From Acidaminococcaceae bacterium (lineage in GTDB: Bacteria; Bacillota; Negativicutes; Acidaminococcales; Acidaminococcaceae), in contig JAKSOM010000065.1 in NCBI GenBank assembly GCA_024405585.1, forward strand, positions 1 to 5,610: DNA of 5,610 nucleotides. Direction: 5' to 3'. A program made the position numbers and the translations under genes. Below the pieces are notes generated by a model. The model searched no databases and had not been told where the DNA came from. It saw only the letters and a list, made by a program, of their open reading frames with translations. Of the stretch, positions 1-5,145 are shown piece after piece. Each line of letters opens with the position of its first letter. The first letter of the stretch is position 1.

Positions 1-15
1 AGGGGTTGCGATTTG

Positions 16-24
16 TGCTATAAT
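16..24 (+). promoter_or_regulatory. Extended -10 promoter element of the XRE regulator gene
   Basis: A perfect TATAAT hexamer at 19-24 is preceded by TG at 16-17 and one base, which makes an extended -10 element. Transcription would begin near 31, leaving a leader of only about 17 nt before the start codon at 48. Any -35 box would lie at or beyond the left edge of the window and cannot be judged. Confidence 0.55.
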
Positions 25-47
25 GTCGGAAATATAGAAAGCTGGTG

Positions 48-392
48 ATGGGGATGGCGGCGAAGTTTGATACAAGTGAGTTTTTTGAGGATTTGGGTTG
101 GCAGATTTGGTCCTGGCGGATGGGGCGGGGGATGACGCAGAAGATGCTGGCGGATGCTTGCGGCGTATCCCCTTCCCGGATTTCGATGATTGAGACGGGC
201 CGTTCCAAGATTAATTTTGAGACCTTTCTGCTGATTGCCAAGGCCTTGGATGTGGAGCCCTATCGTTTGCTGGACCCCAAGGAGAAGGATAATTTGGTGC
301 GGTTTGAGGCGGATCCCGAGATGCAGAAAATTTTGGCGCAAATGAAGGAGTTGAGTGAAGAAGCAGGGAAGGAATACAATTTTAAGCAGTGA
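48..392 (+). CDS. Small XRE-family helix-turn-helix transcriptional regulator
   Basis: The 114-residue product has a single Cro/CI-type (HTH_3) DNA-binding domain at about residues 16-76. The scaffold helix is QKMLADACGV (31-40), followed by the turn and recognition helix SPSRISMIETGR (41-52), then the typical third part LLIAKALDVEPYRLL (61-75). The remaining 35 or so residues are a charged helical tail (KEKDNLVRFEADP...EEAGKEY) that could mediate dimerisation. No enzymatic or ligand domain is present, so it is probably a local repressor or a simple regulator; its target is unknown. Three start codons sit close together: GTG 45, ATG 48 and ATG 54. I chose ATG 48 because the purine-rich GAAAG at 37-41 is 6 nt from it. 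The gene is monocistronic, bounded by its own promoter and a strong terminator. The family call is firm, the role is not. Confidence 0.9.
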   Translation: MGMAAKFDTSEFFEDLGWQIWSWRMGRGMTQKMLADACGVSPSRISMIETGRSKINFETFLLIAKALDVEPYRLLDPKEKDNLVRFEADPEMQKILAQMKELSEEAGKEYNFKQ

Positions 393-476
393 TGCATAAA
401 ACACATCTGAATTTTCATATTGGGGTTAAAAAACAGAAATAATCTCAATGAAAAACTATATGATTCAAAAATATGG

Positions 477-510
477 CAGTGGGCGGTAAAATCTGCCCAT
501 TGTTTTTTTT
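477..510 (+). terminator. Rho-independent terminator after the XRE gene
   Basis: A 10-bp stem (left arm CAGTGGGCGG at 477-486, right arm CTGCCCATTG at 493-502) contains two G-U pairs and closes a 6-nt loop, TAAAAT. It is followed immediately by eight T residues (503-510). The stretch from 393 to 476 before it is AT-rich and holds nothing I can support; the transcript of the regulator therefore carries a 3' tail of about 85 nt before the hairpin. Confidence 0.9.
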
Positions 511-554
511 GTAAAATTTCTGTCGCTTGGGGGAGGTTTACTCTTAGAAAGATG

Positions 555-584
555 TGGACGATAAAAGTTTTTATGTGGTATAAT
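555..584 (+). promoter_or_regulatory. Promoter of the DUF1232 gene
   Basis: The -10 box TATAAT at 579-584 has a TG dinucleotide one base upstream (576-577), making it an extended -10. A partial -35 box TGGACG at 555-560 is 18 bp away. Transcription would start near 591, giving a leader of roughly 140 nt before the start codon at 734. The upstream neighbour is closed by a strong terminator, so an independent promoter is expected here. Confidence 0.65.
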
Positions 585-733
585 AAAAAAATAGATGAGA
601 GTTAGGATGCAGAAATGGAAAAAGCAGGTGTGCGAATTTGTTTTTTGTCCGGACAGGGGTGTGTCCCGGTGGTTTTGTAAAATGTATCTGATTGCGGCAG
701 TGTTGCGGTTGTTTCGAAAGGAGCGGTTGAAGG
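585..733 (+). other. Leader region of the DUF1232 gene with possible small open frames
   Basis: The span from the promoter to the next start codon holds no gene I can support firmly. One frame from ATG 607 (or 595) to 780 would give a basic peptide of about 57 residues that overlaps the start of the next gene by 47 nt; its codons resemble those of the neighbours, but GTTAGG abuts its start codon with no spacing. A second frame, from ATG 615 to 680 (21 residues), has AGGA at 604-607 with 7-nt spacing. Either could be a translated leader, or neither. Confidence 0.3.
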
Positions 734-1093
734 ATGGCAGAAAAAATTTCTTTGGAGAAGATCAGCGGTTTCAGCGGTAAGTTCAATGAGAGTATGTTCT
801 GGTCCGGGTTGCAGAAGGTTTGTTCCGCTGTGGGCAGGGAGGTTGTTTACAAGGTTTTGCAACTTTATTACGTGCTGCAGAAGGACGATGTGGCAACATC
901 GCAAAAGGCCTTGATTATGGGGGCTTTGGCTTATTTGGTGAGTCCCATTGATGTTGTTCCCGATTGTATTCCCGTGGTGGGCTGGCTGGATGATGTGGCG
1001 GCCATCGGTATTGTGCTGAGTCAGGTTTCCAAGTATGTGGATAGTGATATCAACAGGAAGGTTGAGCGGAAGATAGACGAACTTTTTGATTGA
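734..1093 (+). CDS. YkvA/DUF1232 family small membrane-associated protein
   Basis: The 119-residue product carries the hallmark DUF1232 core at residues 57-93, including ALAYLVSPIDVVPDCIPVVG (64-83) followed by WLDDVAAIG. This hydrophobic hairpin with the SPIDxxPD and GxxDD signatures is typical of the family, whose biochemical role is not established; members are thought to associate with membranes. The N-terminal 50 residues are mostly amphipathic and the C-terminus is a short charged helix (DINRKVERKIDELFD). The start is fixed by an in-frame TGA at 728-730 just upstream. AAAGGAG at 717-723 lies 10 nt from ATG 734 and serves as the ribosome site. No signal peptide is seen. The gene is monocistronic between its own promoter and a terminator, so context gives no functional clue. 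Confidence 0.9.
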   Translation: MAEKISLEKISGFSGKFNESMFWSGLQKVCSAVGREVVYKVLQLYYVLQKDDVATSQKALIMGALAYLVSPIDVVPDCIPVVGWLDDVAAIGIVLSQVSKYVDSDINRKVERKIDELFD

Positions 1094-1102
1094 TGATTTG
1101 TG

Positions 1103-1131
1103 CAAAAGGGCTTTTTTGCCCTTTTGATTTT
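1103..1131 (+). terminator. Rho-independent terminator after the DUF1232 gene
   Basis: A perfect 9-bp stem (CAAAAGGGC at 1103-1111 with GCCCTTTTG at 1118-1126) closes a T6 loop and is followed by ATTTT. The stem begins 9 bp after the stop codon. The A-rich outer part of the stem supplies T residues for both strands, so it could work in either direction, although no opposing gene is present. Confidence 0.85.
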
Positions 1132-1181
1132 GCTATAGTGAAAAATATTCGGTAGCATATATTTTTGTTCTGTCTGTAGTG

Positions 1182-1187
1182 TATAAT
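1182..1187 (+). promoter_or_regulatory. Probable -10 box upstream of the NlpC/P60 gene
   Basis: A perfect TATAAT hexamer lies 21 bp before the ATG at 1209, with TG directly adjacent upstream (1180-1181). No convincing -35 box sits 16-18 bp upstream; the region there is simply AT-rich (about 1157-1166). Initiation near 1194 would give a leader of only about 15 nt without a ribosome site. A terminator upstream (1103-1131) makes a promoter in this gap likely. Confidence 0.45.
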
Positions 1188-1208
1188 GTAGTAATGTAGC
1201 TTTGTATT

Positions 1209-1865
1209 ATGTTGGTCGGGTTCGCTTGTATCATTTGCATATTGACGATTCTTGCGGCTAATCCCTGTTCGGCGGATTGCGGTTTCGGGGATAGGGGTCC
1301 GGAGGTTTACCGGGTGCAGGTGGAGCTTTTGAAGCAGGGTTTCCCGGTGAGGGTTCTGGATGGAAAATATGGGCCTGAGACGGAAAAGCTGGTACGGGAG
1401 TTCCAGCGCCGTTGCGGCCTGACCGAGACCGGGTATGTGGACAAGGTGACCTATTATTCCCTGTTGAGCCGTGAGGATTTGTGTACGGAGGTCAACCGCA
1501 GGGTTTTGCGGCTTTTGGATATTGCCACGCTGATGCTTTCTGTAAAGTACGCCTGGGGCGGGGAAAACAGCAGGGGCTTCGATTGCAGCGGTTTTACGGA
1601 GTATTGCTACGGTTGTGTGGGGGTGGATTTGCCCCGGACGGCGGATTTGCAGTATGAGTTCGGCCGGCCCCTCCGCCGCAACGAGTTGGAGCCGGGGGAT
1701 ATGGTGTTCTTTTCCACTTATGAGCCGGGGGCTTCCCATTGCGGAATCTATATGGGAAGCGGTAAATTCATCCATGCCGGCAGCAGCACCGGGGTGACCA
1801 TTGCGGATTTGGGCAATGTTTATTGGCGTAAGCGTTATTACGGCGCTTGCAGGGTGCTGGGCTGA
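1209..1865 (+). CDS. Exported peptidoglycan-binding NlpC/P60 endopeptidase
   Basis: The 218-residue product is predicted to cleave peptide stems of peptidoglycan in the periplasm. A hydrophobic export signal (about 1-22, cleavage likely after CSA) is followed by a PG_binding_1 domain at about 29-87 (GDRGPEVYRVQVELLKQGF, DGKYGPETEKLVREFQ). The NlpC/P60 domain covers about 98-217 and shows the catalytic set: Cys126 in FDCSGF, His177 in SHCGIY and His189 in FIHAG, plus the PRTADLQ and LEPGDMVFF family motifs. All catalytic residues are intact, so the enzyme should be active. The start is awkward: ATG 1209 has no ribosome site, an in-frame TAG at 1197-1199 blocks extension, and the signal lacks the usual basic N-terminus; TTG 1212 or 1242 are alternatives. 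Eight cysteines remain after the signal, which is many for an exported enzyme. It lies 61 bp before the CsgG-type gene with no clear terminator between, so it may be co-transcribed and could open the wall for that envelope complex. Confidence 0.93.
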   Translation: MLVGFACIICILTILAANPCSADCGFGDRGPEVYRVQVELLKQGFPVRVLDGKYGPETEKLVREFQRRCGLTETGYVDKVTYYSLLSREDLCTEVNRRVLRLLDIATLMLSVKYAWGGENSRGFDCSGFTEYCYGCVGVDLPRTADLQYEFGRPLRRNELEPGDMVFFSTYEPGASHCGIYMGSGKFIHAGSSTGVTIADLGNVYWRKRYYGACRVLG

Positions 1866-1885
1866 GGGTTTCTGACATTTTTTTG

Positions 1886-1900
1886 ACACATATTTTGTGT
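1886..1900. repeat. Short inverted repeat between the NlpC/P60 and CsgG-type genes
   Basis: ACACA at 1886-1890 and TGTGT at 1896-1900 form perfect 5-bp arms around TATTT. It lies just after a T-rich stretch containing TTGACA (1883-1888). It could be an operator or a weak hairpin; there is no T-tract behind it, and no good -10 box at the right distance from TTGACA. The arms are short enough that chance is possible. Confidence 0.3.
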
Positions 1901-1926
1901 AGTATTGGGTTGTGGAGGTTGCAGTG

Positions 1927-2751
1927 ATGAGAAAGATTTTGGTGGTGCTGATGATGTTGTTGTCCCTGGCGGTGCCGGCTTGGGCGGATAAGAAGGTGAT
2001 TGCGGTGATGGATGTTACCGCCATGGCCAGGACTCCGGTTGCCAAGGTTGCCCGGGAGGATATGTATCAGTCCCTGGTGAGCACTTTGGTGCAGGACGGC
2101 AAGTTTATTGTGGTGGAACGCCAGCAGCTGGATATGGTTCTGAAGGAGCTCAATTTCCACGAGAGCGGAATGATTGAGCCAAGTACGGTCATCGAGATGG
2201 GGCAGATGACCGGCTCCCAATACACTTTTATCGGCAATATCGTTTCCGCCGAGGTTATCCCTTTTAACAGCATTCTTTACAGGGGTGACAAGGCGAAGAT
2301 TAAGCTGAACTACAAGATAATCGACAATAGGACCGGCAGGATATTGAAGTCGGAGGTTATTGTGGGTTCCGCCAGCACCAGCGATGTGCAGGGTGGCAGC
2401 AGAAAGGACCGGGTCCTGGTTTCCAGGGCGGTGGCGGATATTTGCGAAAAGGTGATGAAGCGTATCGGCAGTTTGAATCCTTTGGATATTGCCATTGTGG
2501 AGATTGATGATGAGCAGGTCTATGTGAATATCGGCGATAATGACGGGGTCAGGGAGGGGGACATCCTTCTTGCTTACCAGTTGGGCAAGGAATTGATTGA
2601 CCCCAAGACCGGGGATGTGCTGGGCAATACGGAGAAATTGGTTGGTAAGCTGAAGGTTAAGGCGGTTTATGAAAAGTATTCCGTTTGTGAGATTAAGGAC
2701 GGCAAGAAGAAGATAACCATGGATTGTGCCCTGCGAAAGGCGAAGAAATGA
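1927..2751 (+). CDS. Exported CsgG/HfaB-like protein with a FlgT-type C-terminal domain
   Basis: The 274-residue product begins with a clear signal peptide (MRKILVVLMMLLSLAVPAWA, cleavage after residue 20). There is no lipobox cysteine, unlike true CsgG lipoproteins. Residues about 23-180 match the CsgG/FlgO-like fold: VIAVMDV, then DGKFIVVERQQLDMVLKE (57-74), TGSQYTFIGNIVSAE (95-109) and LNYKIIDNRTGRIL (127-140). Residues about 186-272 resemble the FlgT C-terminal domain: VYVNIGDNDGVREGDILLAY, then LIDPKTGDVLG and a VGKLKVKAVYEKYSVCEI strand pair. A periplasmic, outer-membrane-associated scaffold role is inferred. GGAGG at 1914-1918 with 8-nt spacing selects ATG 1927 over GTG 1912 and GTG 1924. 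The stop overlaps the next start (ATGA, 2748-2751), so the two are translationally coupled. Curli export is unlikely because there is no lipid anchor and no csgA/csgB-like gene here. I give no gene name because the domain mix does not match a single named protein. Confidence 0.88.
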   Translation: MRKILVVLMMLLSLAVPAWADKKVIAVMDVTAMARTPVAKVAREDMYQSLVSTLVQDGKFIVVERQQLDMVLKELNFHESGMIEPSTVIEMGQMTGSQYTFIGNIVSAEVIPFNSILYRGDKAKIKLNYKIIDNRTGRILKSEVIVGSASTSDVQGGSRKDRVLVSRAVADICEKVMKRIGSLNPLDIAIVEIDDEQVYVNIGDNDGVREGDILLAYQLGKELIDPKTGDVLGNTEKLVGKLKVKAVYEKYSVCEIKDGKKKITMDCALRKAKK

Positions 2752-3551
2752 AAAAGTATGTTTTAATGACGGCCCTGCTGCTTTCCCTCTGCGGTTCCGT
2801 CTGGGCCAAGAGCATCGATGTTGAGGGGGTGGCGGCCACCGCCAAGGGGGCGGAGCGTGAGGCCCTGCGGAATGCGGTGGAGAACGCTGTGGGGACCTAT
2901 GTGGGCAGTATGACCTTGACGGAAAAATATAAAGTTATTCAGGACAGCATTTTGACCCATTCCCAGGGTTATGTGTCCGATTATCAGGTCTTGGAACGGC
3001 GGCAGAGGCGGGACGGGCTTTGGCGGGTGAAGCTGAGGGCGGAGATTGATGAGACAGCGGATGCCAAACTTTTGAGTGAATTGGCCAGGCAGGGGATTAT
3101 CAATATTGTCCTGCGGAACCCGAAGATAGACGTGATGATTAATTATGGTGAAAACTCCGCCGTGGGCAATTGGACGGCGGTGGCACTGGCGGAGGAACTG
3201 GTGGGCACCGGTTTTAAGCGGGCTGCCATCGGGGAGCGGGATGACCCGGATTTCGTCATCAGGGGTTACGCCAAATACAGTGACGGCGGTGATGTGGGCC
3301 AATTTATCGGTGACGGTAAAAAGCGTACCGGCACCAAGTCCGCCAGGGTGACGGTGGCGGCGGAACTCCATCAGATGTCTACGGGCAAGACCATTGCCCT
3401 GGGCAGCAAAACCGTGAGTGCGGTGGCGGCGGGGAAGGAATATGCCCTGCAGAAGGCGGCACATAGAGTCGGTTCGGAAATGGGAAAATATATTGTTGAA
3501 CAATTATTGATTTTGGGCAGCGGCCCGGCATTGAAGGAGGAGAAGAAATGA
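2748..3551 (+). CDS. Exported protein with a FlgT-type N-terminal domain
   Basis: The 267-residue product has a signal peptide (1-20, MKKYVLMTALLLSLCGSVWA, cleavage before KSIDVEG). Cys15 lacks a G/A/S just before it, so a lipoprotein is unlikely. Residues about 21-103 match the FlgT N-terminal domain pattern: VEGVAATAKGAEREALRNAV (25-44), then AVGTYVGSMTLTEKY, ILTHSQGYVSDYQVL (68-82) and DGLWRVKLRAEI (89-100). The second half (about 117-255) has an alternating beta/alpha pattern (KIDVMINY, DPDFVIRGYAKY, ARVTVAAELHQMSTGKTIALG, then a long helix to EQLL), reminiscent of the alpha/beta domain in FlgT and TolB/CsgG-type proteins; this part is less certain. The C-terminus is lysine-rich. ATG 2748 is chosen because it directly precedes the signal peptide, overlaps the previous stop and has GAAAGG at 2735-2740, 7 nt upstream. 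The next gene overlaps its stop in the same ATGA manner. A periplasmic ring or scaffold role is inferred. Confidence 0.87.
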   Translation: MKKYVLMTALLLSLCGSVWAKSIDVEGVAATAKGAEREALRNAVENAVGTYVGSMTLTEKYKVIQDSILTHSQGYVSDYQVLERRQRRDGLWRVKLRAEIDETADAKLLSELARQGIINIVLRNPKIDVMINYGENSAVGNWTAVALAEELVGTGFKRAAIGERDDPDFVIRGYAKYSDGGDVGQFIGDGKKRTGTKSARVTVAAELHQMSTGKTIALGSKTVSAVAAGKEYALQKAAHRVGSEMGKYIVEQLLILGSGPALKEEKK

Positions 3552-4495
3552 AAAAAACTTTGGTGATGAGTGTATTGGCAATGGGTTTGAGCGTAACCGC
3601 TTTGGCGGCAGGCAGTTTGGCTGCGGTGCCGGGTGCGGGTGTGACTGTAACCCAAAAAGCGGTTCAGAATGTGGCACCCGGTGGGGCCCCCGCAGGCCAG
3701 CGGACTTTGGACAGTGTTGTGAACTGGGACAAGGGTGCGGATGCGGATATTGTGGTTATGGGTTTCGGCAAGACCAATGACGGCAATATGCTGATGGCAC
3801 GGCGGGCGGCAGTGGTTGACGGCTATCGCAATCTGGCTGAGACCATTGGGGGCGTACAGGTGGATGCGGATACTTTGGTTAAGGAGGCCATGACCAAGAG
3901 CGATGTCATCAGGACCAATGTGAGTGCGGTGGTGAAGGGTGCCAGGATTGTGGAGGAGGGCCAGTTGGCCGGAGACAAATACTATGTGAAGATGAGCTTG
4001 CCTCTGTACGGGGAAAGGACCTCCGTGGCGGCGGCCATCTTGCCGGAGACAATGAGGAATGTCGCCTATGAGGCACCGGAAAAGGTGACAAAGAAATCCA
4101 CCGTGCTGGACAAGGAAACTTTCAAGGAGGTTAAGGGATTGAAGTATTCCGGTATCGTTGTGGATTGCCGTGGTTTGGGCCTGGACTGCACTTTTGCCCC
4201 CCAGATTTTGGACAGCAACGGCAGGGGGATTTACGGCATGGAAAACATTGACAAGGATTTTGCCGTCAGCAAGGGAATGGTGGAATACAGCAAGGATATG
4301 GATTTTGCCATGAGCGGCAGGAGCCGTGCGGGCAGCAATCCTTTGATGATTAAGGCCAACGGGGTGAAGGGGGGGACGAACAGCGTTAACCACGTGAATG
4401 CGGTCGTTACTCCGGAGGATGCGGACAAAATTTTGCTGGCCATGCAGAACAACAAAAAAGTGTTGGATGATTGTGCGGTAGTATTTGTAAGATAA
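3548..4495 (+). CDS. Exported LPP20-domain (FlgP-like) protein with extra C-terminal domain
   Basis: The 315-residue product has a signal peptide (cleavage after about residue 20-21, VTALAA) and then a Pro/Gly/Ala/Val-rich linker to about residue 52. Residues about 62-155 form an LPP20 domain, with the typical MARRAAVVDGYRNLAETIGG (82-101), VDADTLVKEAM, V-GARIVEEG and YYVKMSLPLYG motifs. Vibrio FlgP, a flagellar outer-membrane protein, belongs to this family. Residues about 198-314 form a second domain (YSGIVVDCRGLGLDCTFAP, LDSNGRGIYG, NPLMIKANGV, VVTPEDADKIL, VVFV) that I recall next to LPP20 domains in diderm anaerobes but cannot name. Despite the family name there is no lipobox cysteine, so it should be a soluble periplasmic or tightly associated protein. 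AAGGAGG at 3534-3540 with 7-nt spacing is the strongest ribosome site in the operon, suggesting this is the most abundant product. No clear terminator follows. Confidence 0.87.
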   Translation: MKKTLVMSVLAMGLSVTALAAGSLAAVPGAGVTVTQKAVQNVAPGGAPAGQRTLDSVVNWDKGADADIVVMGFGKTNDGNMLMARRAAVVDGYRNLAETIGGVQVDADTLVKEAMTKSDVIRTNVSAVVKGARIVEEGQLAGDKYYVKMSLPLYGERTSVAAAILPETMRNVAYEAPEKVTKKSTVLDKETFKEVKGLKYSGIVVDCRGLGLDCTFAPQILDSNGRGIYGMENIDKDFAVSKGMVEYSKDMDFAMSGRSRAGSNPLMIKANGVKGGTNSVNHVNAVVTPEDADKILLAMQNNKKVLDDCAVVFVR

Positions 4496-4542
4496 AAAAA
4501 CCAGCAGGCAGTGTAAAAAAAGGACGTGCTGAGATGCGGAAG

Positions 4543-4558
4543 TGAAAAAAATTTTTCA
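4543..4558. promoter_or_regulatory. AT-rich palindrome, possible operator
   Basis: TGAAAAA (4543-4549) and TTTTTCA (4552-4558) are perfect 7-bp arms around AA. It lies about 75 bp before the -35 boxes of the next gene and just before a pair of direct repeats. It has only one G-C pair per arm and no following T-tract, so it is a poor terminator and could be an operator or simply AT-rich sequence. Confidence 0.25.
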
Positions 4559-4562
4559 TGTT

Positions 4563-4600
4563 GAGGGAAATGAGTTCAGTATCCGAGGGGAATGAGTTCA
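4563..4600 (+). repeat. Two 16-bp direct repeats, possible regulator-binding site
   Basis: The copies at 4563-4578 and 4585-4600 read GAGGGAAATGAGTTCA and GAGGGGAATGAGTTCA, identical at 15 of 16 positions and exactly 22 bp apart, about two turns of the helix. They end 31 bp before the TTGACA box at 4632. A tandem arrangement on one helix face upstream of a promoter is typical of activator sites for response regulators, so this is a candidate site for control of the exported-protein gene at 4708. Confidence 0.5.
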
Positions 4601-4631
4601 TTTTGGCTGAAATGATGCGGAGCAAATAAGA

Positions 4632-4673
4632 TTGACAATTTTTGGTTGAAAAATATTTTGGAAACGATATAAT
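4632..4673 (+). promoter_or_regulatory. Tandem overlapping promoters of the small exported protein gene
   Basis: Two -35/-10 pairs interleave. The first is TTGACA (4632-4637), 16 bp, TATTTT (4654-4659). The second is TTGAAA (4646-4651), 16 bp, TATAAT (4668-4673). The second has the better -10 box and would start transcription near 4680, leaving a leader of about 28 nt. Either or both could be used; the pair with perfect TATAAT is the stronger candidate. Confidence 0.65.
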
Positions 4674-4707
4674 TCGAAAAGATAGTGATAAGGAAGGGAT
4701 GGTGGAT

Positions 4708-5145
4708 ATGAAAAAGATTGTTATGGCTACGGTGTTGGCTTTGTCCGTGGGGGCTACTGCTTTTGCAGACAGGTACAATCCTTATGACGATATGTTCAAA
4801 ACGCAATCGGTTCAGGAAAGGCGCATGGGTGTGGCCCAATGTAACTACCTGCTGAAGGACGAGAATTCTGCTCCTGTGGGTGGGGCGGTACTCACCTATG
4901 TAAATTGGGAAAACCGTCAAATGACGGCTACAGCGGACGGCCAGGGGCGTGTCCATTTGGAATTTACTCAACCGGGTTTTGTTCAACTGGTTTCCGTAAA
5001 AATTGGTGGGGTTGAATACCGGGTAATCGGCGATGACCTCAGCGACGATATCAGTTATAAGGATGTGGGCAAGGGCAAAGTGGAATACTATGTCCTGCAA
5101 AGGAATTCCGCCAATCGGGCGATGTATGTCTTTGATGCGGATTGA
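4708..5145 (+). CDS. Small exported protein of unknown function, possible beta-sandwich
   Basis: The 145-residue product has a textbook signal peptide (MKKIVMATVLALSVGATAFA, cleavage before DRYNPYDD), giving a mature protein of about 125 residues. I do not recognise a named family. The middle (about 46-100) reads as a series of short beta strands with the layout NYLLKDENSAPVGGAVLTYV, then MTATADGQGRVHLEF and FVQLVSVKIGGVEYRV; this resembles the carboxypeptidase-regulatory-like or Cna-B type fold (x-x-G-x-P-V-x-G-A-x-V ... T-x-x-D-G-x-G). The tail is acidic (YVFDAD). The mature part keeps a single cysteine. ATG 4708 is chosen because it begins the signal peptide; AGGAAGGG at 4691-4698 lies upstream at about 10-nt spacing, whereas ATG 4699 is too close to it. 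The gene has its own promoters and upstream repeats, so it is probably regulated separately from the CsgG/FlgT/LPP20 operon 212 bp upstream. A role in the envelope is inferred. Confidence 0.82.
   Translation: MKKIVMATVLALSVGATAFADRYNPYDDMFKTQSVQERRMGVAQCNYLLKDENSAPVGGAVLTYVNWENRQMTATADGQGRVHLEFTQPGFVQLVSVKIGGVEYRVIGDDLSDDISYKDVGKGKVEYYVLQRNSANRAMYVFDAD

Noticed and set aside
420..605. Open frame of about 61 codons on the + strand
   Set aside because: It runs straight through the strong terminator hairpin and T-tract (477-510) and the promoter at 555-584, has no ribosome site, and its peptide shows no family features.
1050..2045. Long minus-strand frame of 331 codons
   Set aside because: It is antisense to the NlpC/P60 gene and its flanks; its peptide is rich in Pro, His, Thr and Ile with no domain, as expected of a shadow of a coding strand with strong third-position bias.
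1927..2751. Calling the CsgG-like protein a curli secretion pore
   Set aside because: It lacks the lipid anchor of CsgG, has an added FlgT_C-like domain, and no curli subunit or other csg gene is present in the window.
3371..4393. Long minus-strand frame of 340 codons
   Set aside because: It is antisense to the FlgT_N-like and LPP20 genes, is His/Pro-rich, and has no recognisable motif; the + strand genes here have signal peptides, ribosome sites and family motifs.
4502..4531. Possible terminator after the LPP20 gene (CAGCA ... TGCTG)
   Set aside because: Only five base pairs close a 20-nt loop and no T-tract follows, so a stable terminator is not supported.
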